This document shows positions 34,273 to 46,909 of a stretch of DNA of 64,000 bases, one piece after another. The notes below the pieces were generated by a model. It saw only the letters and a program-made list of their open reading frames with translations, was not told the origin of the DNA and ran no database searches. The translations under genes and the position numbers were made by a program. Source of the stretch: Candidatus Dadabacteria bacterium. Its GTDB lineage: Bacteria; Desulfobacterota_D; UBA1144; Nemesobacterales; Nemesobacteraceae. The DNA is taken from contig OX638332.1 in the NCBI GenBank assembly GCA_951812735.1, positions 1,298,508-1,362,507 on the forward strand. Reading direction: 5' to 3'. Numbering within the stretch: the first letter of the stretch is position 1; the number at the start of each line of letters is the position of its first letter.

Positions 34273-35808
34273 ATGTACGAGGAAACGGAGTTCAAGCTGT
34301 CCCTCTCGCCCGCCGTGGCGAGCCGGATTCTGCGTTACAAGGGGATCAAGCCCCTTCGCAAGGGCCGCTGTGGCAAGCGTCATCTCGTAAGCACCTATTT
34401 TGATACTCCCCGCCATGCTCTTAGAAAATCCGACATAGTGCTTCGGGTACGCAATAACGGCAAGGGCAGGGAGCAGACTATAAAGGCGCCGTTCCAAGGC
34501 CCCGCCGGCCTTCAGAATTTCCGCGAATGGACCGTGCCGGTAAACGGCGACTGTCCGAATCTTTGTGCCGTGGACGACCCTGCGCTTGCGCACAAGCTCT
34601 CCCGCGGGCATTACGAAAAGCGTCTCGGCCCCGTGTTCACCACGGATTTTGAGCGCGAAGCAATTCACATTAGGACCAATGGCACGGAATTCGAACTCGC
34701 GGTCGACCAAGGGATCATTCGCGCCGAAACGCGCGAGGGATGCGTTGAGGAGCGTATCTGCGAAGCGGAGTTTGAACTGCTCTCAGGCGATCTGGAGCAC
34801 ATGTTCGACATAGCTCTTGAGCTCTGCGAAACTTACGATATACGACTCGGTCATCTTACCAAGGCGCAGAGAGGCTATGCGCTTGCGAGGCCGGCGCTCC
34901 GTCCCAGACCCTGTAAGGCTCCGAAAGTCGCGCTCACAGAGGAGATGAGCGTGGGAGAGGCGTTTAATTTCATTATAGCGGGTGCACTTGAGCACATGTT
35001 CGCAAACGAGATTCCGACCCTTGAGGGAAAGGCCGAGGGGGTCCACCAGACAAGGGTGGCGATGAGACGCGTGCGCGCCGCGCTCCGTGCTTTTAAGAGA
35101 ATACTTCCCTACGACAAGCGAAAGGCGTTTAACGGAGAGTTCCGCTGGTTCCAGCAGCGCCTGGCCCCGGCTCGCGACTGGCAGGTTCTTTTAAGCGAGA
35201 CGCTTCCAAAGATAGCTGCTGCCGCTCCCGAGCAGGAAGAAGCGATAAAGCGTCTTCGGCGCATAGCGCGCGCCGAGCGTCGCCGCGCTGTTGGAGATGC
35301 AGCCGCTTACCTTGAGAGCCGCCGCTACGCCCGGCTGCTTCTTCAGTTCGAGCGCTGGATTGCGTCTTTAGAGAAAGAAATCGGTTCCAAGGCTTTCAGT
35401 CAGCCTGTAAAGCCGTTTGCAAAAAGCGTGCTTAGAAGAACATGGCGCTATTTTCTTGAGGACAGGAGACCTCTTTCCCGTCTTCCGGACGAGGACCTTC
35501 ACGAAGTAAGAAAACGCGGGAAAAAGGCCCGCTACTCTACTCAGTTTTTCAACTCGCTCTGGATCGGTTCTCAGGTCGCGCCCTTCATGAAACTCATGGC
35601 GCGTTTCCAGGACAGCCTCGGGAAGACAAACGACGCGATAGTCGCGCGGCACATCCTGGCGGCGGTTAAGCCCGGGAGACTTGATCCTTCAGTAATCCAT
35701 CTTGTGCAGGAGTGGTCCCAGGCCCGGGTGAGAAAATGCCTTCGCACGGCGCAGCCGCAGTGGAGGCGCCTCGGGCGGCTTACGCCGTTTTGGGAGGTGG
35801 CGGAGTGA
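34273..35808 (+). CDS. CYTH-CHAD domain protein
   Basis: A 511-residue two-domain protein. The CYTH triphosphate-tunnel domain begins with the signature ETEFK (residues 4-8) and includes STYFDTP and LRVRNN blocks (to about 205). The C-terminal CHAD domain (about 225-505) is helical with conserved histidines and basic residues (GVHQTRVAMRRVRAALRAFK, LHEVRKRGKKARYSTQFF). CYTH proteins hydrolyse triphosphates or tripolyphosphate and CHAD domains bind polyphosphate. It lies directly before ppk and ppx, so a role in polyphosphate turnover or granule targeting is very likely. Confidence 0.93.
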   Translation: MYEETEFKLSLSPAVASRILRYKGIKPLRKGRCGKRHLVSTYFDTPRHALRKSDIVLRVRNNGKGREQTIKAPFQGPAGLQNFREWTVPVNGDCPNLCAVDDPALAHKLSRGHYEKRLGPVFTTDFEREAIHIRTNGTEFELAVDQGIIRAETREGCVEERICEAEFELLSGDLEHMFDIALELCETYDIRLGHLTKAQRGYALARPALRPRPCKAPKVALTEEMSVGEAFNFIIAGALEHMFANEIPTLEGKAEGVHQTRVAMRRVRAALRAFKRILPYDKRKAFNGEFRWFQQRLAPARDWQVLLSETLPKIAAAAPEQEEAIKRLRRIARAERRRAVGDAAAYLESRRYARLLLQFERWIASLEKEIGSKAFSQPVKPFAKSVLRRTWRYFLEDRRPLSRLPDEDLHEVRKRGKKARYSTQFFNSLWIGSQVAPFMKLMARFQDSLGKTNDAIVARHILAAVKPGRLDPSVIHLVQEWSQARVRKCLRTAQPQWRRLGRLTPFWEVAE

Positions 35809-35896
35809 ACTCGGCTTTTCACGTGGCGGGGAATTATGTAAACTCACGGATTGTGGGTGTTAAGACGCTGTATGTTATTTCCCCGGGAGGTTACAG

Positions 35897-38047
35897 ATGG
35901 CTTCTTCTGTAACGGACATCTCAAGCAAGAGGATCTCGCTTCGTTCTTCGGCACGGTATCTTAACAGGGAGCTATCCTGGCTTGATTTTAACCTGCGTGT
36001 TCTTGAGACGGCGGCCAGCAAGAAGGTCCCCCTTCTTGAGAGGGTGCGGTTTCTCTCCATTTCCGCGAGCAACCTTGATGAATTCTACATGGTCAGGGTG
36101 GCAGGGCTTGCGGGACAGGTGATGGAGGGAGTGACTGACCGAACCAAAGATGGTCTTACCCCCTCGCAGCAGCTGGAAGCCATAAGGGACAAGGTCCGCT
36201 CCCTGCTTGATAGCCAGTACGAGTGCGAAAAGGAACTGTTTTCCCTCTGCAAGAAGGCGGGGATCAAGATCGTGACTCCCGAGAGTCTTGACCGTGCGGG
36301 CACGAAGTGGCTTTCCGAGTGGTTCTCGAAAAAGCTTTTCCCCGTACTTACCCCGCTTGCCATAGACCCGGCGCATCCGTTTCCCTTTATACAGAACGGA
36401 AGCCTTGTGTGCGCCGTGCAACTCGGCCGCGCCGAGGACGGAAAGCGCATGAAGGGTCTTATACTGCTGCCTTCACAGGTGGAGCGCTTCATAAGGGTTC
36501 CCGGAAAAAAGAAAACCCTGTTTGTCCCGATCGAGAAAGTTATCGAGCACAACATGAAATCCCTTTTTCCCGGTTTTGAGGTGGAGGACAGCGGAATCTT
36601 CCAAGTTGCCCGCGACAGCCTTCTGGAAATAGACGAAGACGCGGAAGATCTGGTTGAGACGTTCGAAACGGCGCTTAAGCTTCGCAGGGGAGGGTCTGTG
36701 ATAAGGGTTGACGTCAACGTGGACATGCCGGATGCGATCGTTGATTTCATAATGGAAAAGCTCGAGGCCCGCGACGCGCATTTCTTCAGGATCAAGGGGA
36801 TGCTCGGGCTTGAGAGCGTGAAACAGATAATACTCGATGAGCGAAGCGACCTTCTGTACAAGCGCATGAACATCCGCTACCCCGAGAGGGTGAGGGAATT
36901 CGGAGGTGACGTGATAGCCTCCATACAGCAGAAAGATTTCGTCGTTCACCATCCCTACGAGAGTTTCGATGTTGTAGTTGAGTTCCTAAAGCAGGCCGCC
37001 GCCGATCCGGCGGTCGTCGCGATCAAGCAGACGCTTTACCGCACCTCGGAAGACTCCCCCATAGTGAAAAGGCTCATAGAGGCCGCCGAGGCCGGAAAAT
37101 CTGTAACTGCCATGGTGGAGCTAAAGGCCCGCTTCGACGAGGAGGCCAACATCCGCTGGGCGCACGACCTAGAAGACGCGGGAGTCCAGGTCGTATATGG
37201 ATTCATCGATCTTAAAACCCACGCCAAGGTATCTCTTGTGGTGAGAAGGGAGGGTTCTGACATCCGCACCTACGCCCACTTCGGAACCGGCAACTATCAC
37301 CCCGTAAACGCCAAGATATACACTGACCTAAGCTACTTCACTGCTGATGAGGCACTCGGTCGCGACGCCGCCAAGCTTTTTAACTACATGACCGGCTACG
37401 CCACTCCGAAGAAGATGGAGAAGATATTTTTCTCCCCCGTAACGCTTCGCCCGAAGATTCTTGAGCTTATAAGGGACGAGATTGATCACGCGAAGGCCGG
37501 CCGCCCCGCAGTGATATGGGCCAAGATGAACGCCCTTGTGGACAGCAAGATCATAAACGCACTTTACGCGGCGAGTTCATCTGGGGTCAGGATCGAGCTT
37601 TTCGTTCGGGGAATATGCTGCCTGCGGCCCGGTGTACAGGGGCTTTCCGAAAATATCAGGGTAAAGAGCATCGTGGGACGTTTCCTTGAGCACAGCAGAG
37701 TTGTCTGCTTCGGAGCCGGGGAGGGTCTCCCCTCGGACGGCTGCAAGGTTTTCATCTCATCTGCCGATTGGATGCCCCGCAATCTTGACCGCAGGGTGGA
37801 GTCGCTTGTTCCGATCGAGAACCCTACTGTAAAAAAGCAACTTGTTGAGCAGGTGATGGTTGCTAATCTCAATGACGTTGCTAGCAGCTGGGAAATGCGC
37901 TCCGACGGTTCTTTCCGCAAGCTTAAAAGGGATGCGGACAGTTTCTCGGCTCACAAATACTTTATGACTAACCCCAGTCTTTCGGGGAGAGGCAAGGCGC
38001 TTGCCGAATCCCGGCCGGTAATGCCGGCTGAGTTTGTTCAGGAATAA
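35897..38047 (+). CDS. ppk: Polyphosphate kinase
   Basis: PPK1 (716 residues), reversibly polymerising the terminal phosphate of ATP into polyphosphate. The N-terminal block YLNRELSWLDFNLRVLE, RVRFLSISASNLDEFYMVRVAGL, the phosphohistidine region TYAHFGTGNYHPVNAKIYTD and the later HSRVVCFGAG and SSADWMPRNLDRRVE segments are all diagnostic. The upstream GGGAGG is well placed. Only 3 bp separate it from ppx, so synthesis and breakdown genes are coupled. Confidence 0.96.
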   Translation: MASSVTDISSKRISLRSSARYLNRELSWLDFNLRVLETAASKKVPLLERVRFLSISASNLDEFYMVRVAGLAGQVMEGVTDRTKDGLTPSQQLEAIRDKVRSLLDSQYECEKELFSLCKKAGIKIVTPESLDRAGTKWLSEWFSKKLFPVLTPLAIDPAHPFPFIQNGSLVCAVQLGRAEDGKRMKGLILLPSQVERFIRVPGKKKTLFVPIEKVIEHNMKSLFPGFEVEDSGIFQVARDSLLEIDEDAEDLVETFETALKLRRGGSVIRVDVNVDMPDAIVDFIMEKLEARDAHFFRIKGMLGLESVKQIILDERSDLLYKRMNIRYPERVREFGGDVIASIQQKDFVVHHPYESFDVVVEFLKQAAADPAVVAIKQTLYRTSEDSPIVKRLIEAAEAGKSVTAMVELKARFDEEANIRWAHDLEDAGVQVVYGFIDLKTHAKVSLVVRREGSDIRTYAHFGTGNYHPVNAKIYTDLSYFTADEALGRDAAKLFNYMTGYATPKKMEKIFFSPVTLRPKILELIRDEIDHAKAGRPAVIWAKMNALVDSKIINALYAASSSGVRIELFVRGICCLRPGVQGLSENIRVKSIVGRFLEHSRVVCFGAGEGLPSDGCKVFISSADWMPRNLDRRVESLVPIENPTVKKQLVEQVMVANLNDVASSWEMRSDGSFRKLKRDADSFSAHKYFMTNPSLSGRGKALAESRPVMPAEFVQE

Positions 38048-38050
38048 CTT

Positions 38051-39595
38051 ATGGCAGGAATTTCTTCTTCCGCTCCGCCGTTCGGTAAAACCGGAACCGT
38101 GGCGGTAATTGATGTAGGGTCGAACTCCACTCGTCTTGTTGTTTATAAGGAACCGAGACGTGCTCCACTTCCGATACTTGACGAAAAAGTCGCCTGCGGC
38201 TTAGGGCGCGGGATGGACAAAGAGGGCATGATGTCGCCGCAGAGCATGGATATTGCGCTTCGAACCGTAAGCCGCTTCGTTGACATTGCACGCTCGATGA
38301 GAGTTTCCGGCATAAAGGCTGTTGCCACCGCTGCGGTAAGGAATGCCGCAAACGGCCCCGATTTCAAAAATGCCGTTGAGCGGGAATGCGGGATTTCGCT
38401 TCGGGTGCTCTCGGGCATTGAGGAGGCGAGGCTTTCTGCACTTGGAACCCTCTGCGCTATTCCAGACGCGGACGGTGTAATGGGAGACATAGGGGGCGGA
38501 AGCCTTGAACTGGTCGAGATTTGTGAAGGAAGAATAAGAAATCATGCTACTTTGCCCCTAGGTACGATCCCGCTCCTTGAAAGCGGTATGAGTCCCGAAA
38601 AGGTCCGCAAAAAGCTTATTGCCCCCCGCCTTCAAGAACTTCCCTGGCTTGAGGATGCGAAAAAGAAAACTTTCTACGCCGTTGGGGGTTCGTGGCGCGC
38701 TCTTGCAAAAAGGTATATGGAGGTTGAAGACTACCCGCTTCGCATAGTTCACGGTTACAGCCTCTCCAGACCCCAGGCGTTTGAGATGGTCCGCGGGGCA
38801 ACCGAAATATCTCCGGACTCACTTCGGGGTTTATGGATTCTTGGGCGAAACAGGATGGAATCCGCCCCGTACGCCGCGGCGCTTATGAAAAGTCTTCTGA
38901 AAAAAACCGGAGTAAAGAATCTTACGTTCTGCACCTACGGACTTCGGGAGGGATGCATATATGATGATCTCTCGCAGGAGCAGCGCTCTCTGGATCCCCT
39001 CATCGTCATGTGCGAGGAGATTGCCATTAAGATGGGTAGGTCCCTTGAGGACGGCAAGGCCTTCTGCAGGTGGATAACGTCGGCAATGCCGGATGAGCAC
39101 TGCGGGAACCCGAGACTAAGACTCGCCGCCTGCCATCTCTCTGACATAGGGATTTCTGAGCATCCAGAGTACCGGGCCGAGCAGGTGTTTTTGAGAATAC
39201 TGCGGATGCCGCTTGTGGGAATTAGCCATCCTGAAAGAGTAAAGGTAGCTCTTTCTGTGGCCTCAAGGCATGCGGCGATTGGAAACCTGATCCGGCGCTG
39301 GGAAGTTTCAGACTTTCTCAAGGAAAGTGATTTTGAGGAATCCAGAGTTACGGGGCTTGCTCTTCGCCTTGCCTACACGGTTTCCGGGGGAGTGACGCGG
39401 ATTCTTGAGAGCACCAGGCTTGAGAGGGCTGGAGAAAAGCTCACTTTGCATATGCCGAATCAGATACCGCATCCCGAGACCGTGGGTCGTCGTCTCGGAG
39501 CACTTGCTAAGGCTATTGGATGCGATTACGAGACGATTGCGCGCGGGGAAGGCCGTGAACAAAGGTTGTTCAGGGCGTCAGATCTCAGGAGATAA
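38051..39595 (+). CDS. ppx: Exopolyphosphatase / GppA-type phosphatase
   Basis: ASKHA-fold phosphatase (514 residues) releasing phosphate from polyphosphate ends or hydrolysing pppGpp. The phosphate-1 motif is VAVIDVGSNSTRLVVY (about 17-32), GIEEARLSALG holds the catalytic glutamate region, and GDIGGGSLELVE is the phosphate-2 motif. The C-terminal third has an HD-like helical domain as in longer PPX proteins. It is translated right after ppk, which favours polyphosphate as substrate. Confidence 0.93.
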   Translation: MAGISSSAPPFGKTGTVAVIDVGSNSTRLVVYKEPRRAPLPILDEKVACGLGRGMDKEGMMSPQSMDIALRTVSRFVDIARSMRVSGIKAVATAAVRNAANGPDFKNAVERECGISLRVLSGIEEARLSALGTLCAIPDADGVMGDIGGGSLELVEICEGRIRNHATLPLGTIPLLESGMSPEKVRKKLIAPRLQELPWLEDAKKKTFYAVGGSWRALAKRYMEVEDYPLRIVHGYSLSRPQAFEMVRGATEISPDSLRGLWILGRNRMESAPYAAALMKSLLKKTGVKNLTFCTYGLREGCIYDDLSQEQRSLDPLIVMCEEIAIKMGRSLEDGKAFCRWITSAMPDEHCGNPRLRLAACHLSDIGISEHPEYRAEQVFLRILRMPLVGISHPERVKVALSVASRHAAIGNLIRRWEVSDFLKESDFEESRVTGLALRLAYTVSGGVTRILESTRLERAGEKLTLHMPNQIPHPETVGRRLGALAKAIGCDYETIARGEGREQRLFRASDLRR

Positions 39596-39675
39596 AAACA
39601 GAAGGCGAAAAGAACAGTGGCGAGAGTCTGTATAAGTGGGGGAAGCCGGATCCCTCTTTTCGATATACTGTCTGG

Positions 39676-41382
39676 TTACCTTTTTAGCTTGTAGCCGGCT
39701 TTTACCATATCCCAAGTATCTTTTGTAACTCCCTGTTCGCGCAGCTTGTTTTTCTGGGTTCTCTGGGTGCCCGTCTTGGGAAAGGAATCGACAAACCTTA
39801 TGAACCTGGGAATCATGAAGTAGGGCATCCTCGGCTGAAGATAGTCCATGAGTCCTGCAGTATCTATTTCTTTTCCTTCCTTCGGGATCACTAGTACCAT
39901 GAGTTCGTCTTCTGCGTATTTTCCGGCTTCCGACTTTATTCCTATCGCAGCCGATTCCTCGACATCGGGATGAGAATTAACGATCTTCTCCACCTCGAAG
40001 GAGCTTATGTTCTCGCCCCTTCTTCTGATGTAGTCCTTGACCCTGTCGACAAAGTATATGTAGCCGTCTTTGTCCATTCTTCCCGCGTCTCCGGTGTGAA
40101 ACCAGAAATTCCTGAAATCCTCAACGGTCTTCTCGGGCATCTTGTGATAGTAATGAAGCATCACGTTCGGGATTCTGGGGCGCACTATGATTTCCCCTAT
40201 GCTTCCCCGAGGCACTTCTTCGTCCGTCTCTGGATTGGCGATCTTTATCTCGTAGTTGGGAGCCTCCTTGCCGCAGGACCCAACGCGGAAGGGCTCTCCC
40301 GGTCTCATCCAAGTGCATTGACCTATCTCTGTGAGGCCATAGCCCTCCATGAACTTTATCCCGAAGCGTTCCATGAACTCTTCTATCATGTCGTGAGGAG
40401 CGGGGGAGCCAAGAACTAGCTTTATTTTATGCTGCCCCTCTTCGGGCACCGGAGGGGTGTTCCAGAGAAAATACGACATGGTTCCCACGGTGTTTAGCTT
40501 GGTTATCCTGTGGTCAACCATCCATTTCCAGAAGCGGCTTGAGCTGTATTTTTCCTCGACTACCGTCTTTGCCCCCTTTATCAGCGCTGGGTAGACGGTC
40601 ATCACCATGGCATTTGAGTGAAAAAGCGGAAGGCACGTGAAACAGATATCGTCCGGACCGACATCCATTATTTCGGCGTAATTCCTTGCGCTGCTGTAAT
40701 CGGCGGCGGACGGTCTCATGACTCCTTTCGATCTCCCCGTAGTGCCCGAGGTGTACATGAGCCTCGCGTAGTCCATGAAAGTAACCTCAACGCTCGGCTC
40801 TTTGCCCGAACCCGAGTTCAGAAACTCCGAGTAGGAGATTATCTTGCGGAACCTGTATCCGTGTCTTTTGAATTTTTCACTCCCGCTTCTTGTCCAGACT
40901 ATAACGTGGCGGAGCTTTGAGAGGTTTTTGGCTATTGGAGGCATCCGGTCCAGGTATTCTTCCGCTATGAAAAGCACCTCGGCGTCTGAGCTGTCGATTA
41001 TGTATTCAAGAAAATCCATCTTGTAGGCCGTGTTTATGGGTACCATTACCGCTCCCGCTTTCAGGATTCCGAACCAGGTTATGACGTAGTCATCTGAGTT
41101 TGGCATGTACACGGCCACCTTTTCCGCCTTTGCTACCCCTAGAGAGGAGAGGGCGTTTGCCACGCGGTTTGCGAGACGGTTTGTCTGGTAGAAACTTAGA
41201 GGTTTTTTGTAGCCGAACTGAAGAAAGGGCTTTTTACCCAGCTTTTGCGCCTGTTCTCGAAGCACCTTTGGAAGCACCCAGTTTGCCCTGTCTTCCTTCA
41301 TGTACCAGTTGACGTCGAATTTCCCGTTTTCACGCTTGTAGGTGACGGGGTGCATCAGGTCCTTAGGTTTTTTTCTTGCCAT
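39676..41382 (-). CDS. Acyl-CoA synthetase (AMP-forming), CaiC-like
   Basis: Full-length ANL-family acyl-CoA ligase (568 residues). The phosphate loop is YTSGTTGRSKGVM, the adenine motif GYGLTEIGQCTW, the hinge WFHTGDAGRMDKDGYIYFVDRVKDYIRRRGENIS, and the C-terminal lysine region is in KTGTQRTQKNKLRE. It resembles crotonobetaine/carnitine-CoA ligases and medium- to long-chain ligases; the substrate cannot be fixed. AGGAGG precedes the ATG. It stands alone, convergent with ppx and upstream of nothing obvious in its pathway. Confidence 0.92.
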   Translation of the reverse strand: MARKKPKDLMHPVTYKRENGKFDVNWYMKEDRANWVLPKVLREQAQKLGKKPFLQFGYKKPLSFYQTNRLANRVANALSSLGVAKAEKVAVYMPNSDDYVITWFGILKAGAVMVPINTAYKMDFLEYIIDSSDAEVLFIAEEYLDRMPPIAKNLSKLRHVIVWTRSGSEKFKRHGYRFRKIISYSEFLNSGSGKEPSVEVTFMDYARLMYTSGTTGRSKGVMRPSAADYSSARNYAEIMDVGPDDICFTCLPLFHSNAMVMTVYPALIKGAKTVVEEKYSSSRFWKWMVDHRITKLNTVGTMSYFLWNTPPVPEEGQHKIKLVLGSPAPHDMIEEFMERFGIKFMEGYGLTEIGQCTWMRPGEPFRVGSCGKEAPNYEIKIANPETDEEVPRGSIGEIIVRPRIPNVMLHYYHKMPEKTVEDFRNFWFHTGDAGRMDKDGYIYFVDRVKDYIRRRGENISSFEVEKIVNSHPDVEESAAIGIKSEAGKYAEDELMVLVIPKEGKEIDTAGLMDYLQPRMPYFMIPRFIRFVDSFPKTGTQRTQKNKLREQGVTKDTWDMVKAGYKLKR

Positions 41383-41438
41383 TTTTTCCTCCTTTTCTCT
41401 GCTGCGGCTAGGACTCTCGATTAAGGGTCAGGTCTTTT

Positions 41439-42200
41439 TTAGCCTAAATCTTCTTCAGCCATTTCTTCCTTGGATTTTCTCTTACCGAATATTCTAGCGA
41501 TAACTATTCCCAGTTCGTAGAAAATGAAAAGCGGAATCAGCATGAACATCATCGACACGGCGTCTGTGGTCGGGGTTATGAAGGCGGCCAGTATGGCGTT
41601 TATCAAAAGCGCGTATTTTCTCTGCTTTGCCAGAAACTCTCCAGTTACAAGACCCAGCCTTGAGAGGATGAAGATTATGAGCGGAAACTCGAATACCACC
41701 CCGAAACCGATCATAAGCGCCGTGAGGAACGAAAGCGCCTCCTTTATGCTCGGAAACGCCTTTACGTATTCGGTTGTGTATTCGCCGAGCAGGAACCGAA
41801 GTCCCTGCGGGGCGGCGACGAAGTAGCAGAAAAGCGCGCCCAGAATGAAAAACAGAGTCCCGAATATAACGAGTGGGATAACCACTCTTTTTTCCCTTTT
41901 GTAGAGCGCCGGGGAAACGAAATGCCAGGCATTATAGAGAATAAAAGGAACCGAAAGGAAGAAGGAAAAAAACAGCGATACCTTTAAGTAGGTTAAAAAT
42001 CCCTCGGCCGGGCGGGTGAATATGAGGGAGCTTCCCTCGGGGAGGTTCCTTATTATGGGTCCCATGAGCAGGTCGAAGAGCTGCTTTGAGAAAATGTAGC
42101 AAGGGATGAAGAAGACAAGTATCGGAATCAGGGAATATATGATTCTTTTTCTGAGTTCTTCTGCGTGCTCAAGAAAATTCATGCCGGTTTCTTCTTTCAT
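41439..42200 (-). CDS. tatC: Sec-independent protein translocase TatC
   Basis: Six-helix membrane receptor (253 residues) that recognises twin-arginine signal peptides. Hallmarks are the N-terminal MNFLEHAEELRKRIIYSL, the FxTRPAEGFLTYLKVSLF segment, SVPFILYNAWHFVSPALYKREKR and the late FEFPLIIFILSRLGLV. tatA and tatB are not adjacent, which is common outside the enterics. The charged KRKSKEEMAEEDLG tail is cytosolic. Confidence 0.96.
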   Translation of the reverse strand: MKEETGMNFLEHAEELRKRIIYSLIPILVFFIPCYIFSKQLFDLLMGPIIRNLPEGSSLIFTRPAEGFLTYLKVSLFFSFFLSVPFILYNAWHFVSPALYKREKRVVIPLVIFGTLFFILGALFCYFVAAPQGLRFLLGEYTTEYVKAFPSIKEALSFLTALMIGFGVVFEFPLIIFILSRLGLVTGEFLAKQRKYALLINAILAAFITPTTDAVSMMFMLIPLFIFYELGIVIARIFGKRKSKEEMAEEDLG

Positions 42201-42298
42201 TACGGCAGGTTAGGGTAACCCAAATCACGGTTTTTAACAATTTCCCCCGCATCCCTCTAGGGTCCTCTGCGCCCGTTTCCCGAACATGGCTCGACTGA

Positions 42299-42326
42299 TT
42301 GACATTGTCTTTCCTTTAACTATTAT
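42299..42326 (+). promoter_or_regulatory. Promoter of serA-hisZ-purA
   Basis: TTGACA (42299-42304), 16 bp spacer, TATTAT (42321-42326), 38 bp before the serA start codon. It is a near-consensus housekeeping promoter in the gap between divergent tatC and serA. Confidence 0.65.
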
Positions 42327-42364
42327 CTTAGAGGTTTTTTATCCCGCCTTCCCGGAGGAATCTC

Positions 42365-43955
42365 TTGAAAATACTTATAACTGACGGACTTGCGAAGCAG
42401 GGGCTTGAACTTCTGAGGGCAGCCGAGGGAATAGAGGTTGATGAGAGAAAAGGCATCTCAGCCGACGAACTTACCGATATCATAAAGGACTACGAGGGTC
42501 TCGTTGTAAGAAGCGCCACGAAGGTTACGAGGGAAGTAATAGAGGCTTCCGGGGGTCGGCTTCGGATCATAGGACGCGCCGGCATAGGAATAGACAACAT
42601 AGATCTTGACGCCGCGACCAGAAACGGGGTGGCCGTGATGAACACCCCCGAGTCAAATTCCATAACAACGGCTGAGCACACAATCACCCTTTTGCTTTCC
42701 CTTGCGAGAAGGATTCCCCAGGCCCACTCCTCCATAAAATCAGGCAAGTGGGAGAGAAACAAGTACAAGGGAGTCGAAGTCTACGGGAAGACGATCGGTC
42801 TTGTGGGACTTGGAAACATAGGAAAGCTGGTAGCGGAACGGGCAATGGGTCTTAAGATGAAGGCGGTTGCCTACGATCCTTACCTCAGCAAGGAAGCCGC
42901 GAAGAAGCTCAGCATCGAGCTTGTCTCTCTGGATGAGCTTTTCCTCCGCTCGGACGTTATAACGGTGCACACGCCCCTTACGGACGAAACCAGAGATCTT
43001 ATAAGCTCGGAATCTTTCGCGAAAATGAAAGAAGGGGTGATAGTGATTAACTGCGCCCGAGGGGGGATAGTGAACGAGGCGGATATGGCCGAGGCTCTCC
43101 GCGAAGGCAAGGTGGGAGGAGCGGCGTTTGACGTTTACACCTCAGAGCCCATAGATCCTGAAAACCCCGTTCTCTCGGTCGATGAGAACATAGTGCTTAC
43201 CCCGCATCTCGGTGCTTCAACGGAGGAGGCGCAGATAAAGGTCGGGACCACCATGGCGGAGCAGCTTATAGATTTTGCGCAGAAAGGGGTCGTCAGAAAC
43301 GCGGTTAACATGCCGTCGCTCACAATGGAGCAGCTTGCCGTCATGAATCCGTATCTGTCCATATGCGAGAAGATAGGAAGTCTTCACGGGCAGGTCTGCA
43401 AGGGTGCGGTTCGTACTATAGAGGTGACCTACGAGGGCGAGGTGGCCGAGATGGATACGGGGTACCTGACAGTCGCCGTACTGAAAGGCTTTCTCTCGCA
43501 CATAATGGATATCTCGGTAACCTACGTGAACGCTCCGTCGATAGCCGAAGAGAGAAAGATAAAGATAGTGGAGTCAAAGTCCGCGGCCATGAGCCAGTAC
43601 ACAAACCTCATTACCGTAACTGTTACGACCCGCGAGGGGACCAACGAGATTTCGGGAAGCGTGTTCGGCGGGAACCATGGCAGGATAGTAAAGGTAAACG
43701 GGGTTGAAATCGACGTCGTTCCCGAAGGATTTCTGCTTGTAAGCCACAACTACGACCGCCCGGGCTTCATAGGCTCGATGTGTTCTGTTCTAGGGAAAAA
43801 CGACGTAAACATCGGCCGTATGCACCTTGGAAGAAAATCCGTGGGCGGGGAAGCTATAGTGTTCACGAACGTTGATACAAGGGTAAGCGAGGAAGTTATC
43901 CAGGAAATTTCTGCCATAGAGAATATTATTTCGGTAACCCAGGTCAGTTTTTCAG

Positions 43956-43963
<8 letters not shown>
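42365..43963 (+). CDS. serA: D-3-phosphoglycerate dehydrogenase
   Basis: First enzyme of serine synthesis (532 residues, long form). The substrate domain (KILITDGLAKQGLELL), the NAD-binding GLVGLGNIGKLVAERA, NCARGGIVNEADM with the catalytic Arg, and LTPHLGAST carrying the catalytic His are followed by the intervening (ASB) domain and a C-terminal ACT domain (LLVSHNYDRPGFIGSMCSVLG) for serine feedback. The TTG start is backed by GGAGG about seven nt upstream. hisZ overlaps its end by 8 bp. Confidence 0.96.
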
Positions 43964-46519
<2,556 letters not shown>

Positions 46520-46909
46520 TCAGTCCCCTTTCAGTACCTTGATTGTCTTTGCCGTAAGCTTGGGGTCAAACCTGTTCTCAGAAGAAATAAAATTACTGTC
46601 AAAAAGCCCTGCCACTTCCACTATGTTGCCCTCGGCGAAAGAGAGTTCTTTTTCCCAGATGACCGTTATGTAGTTTCCTTCACTGTCGGCTAGCTTGAAG
46701 GTTGTTGATTCTGCCGGTTCCTCTGTCGTTTTTATTTCCCATACTTTTCCCTTCACGCGCACTTCCTGCATCGTGTACACCGAGGGATTAAGCACAAGAA
46801 CCACTACGGATTTGTCGGCCGACATCATGGAAGTTGCGGGGTTCTCCCATCGTGCGCATGCGGGGGCGAGCAACATGGCTGCCAAGAAAAAAACGGCGGT
46901 TATTCTCAT
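46520..46909 (-). CDS. Small lipoprotein with OB-fold-like core
   Basis: A 129-residue exported lipoprotein: signal peptide ending LLAPAC (Cys18), then a beta-rich core (QEVRVKGKVWEIKTTEE..., TFKLADSEGNYITVIWE, NIVEVAGLFD) whose strand pattern resembles small OB-fold domains that bind nucleic acid or oligosaccharides. No named family is recognised with confidence. It overlaps the start of the upstream phoH-like gene's end by 4 bp, so it is probably co-expressed with phoH. Confidence 0.7.
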   Translation of the reverse strand: MRITAVFFLAAMLLAPACARWENPATSMMSADKSVVVLVLNPSVYTMQEVRVKGKVWEIKTTEEPAESTTFKLADSEGNYITVIWEKELSFAEGNIVEVAGLFDSNFISSENRFDPKLTAKTIKVLKGD

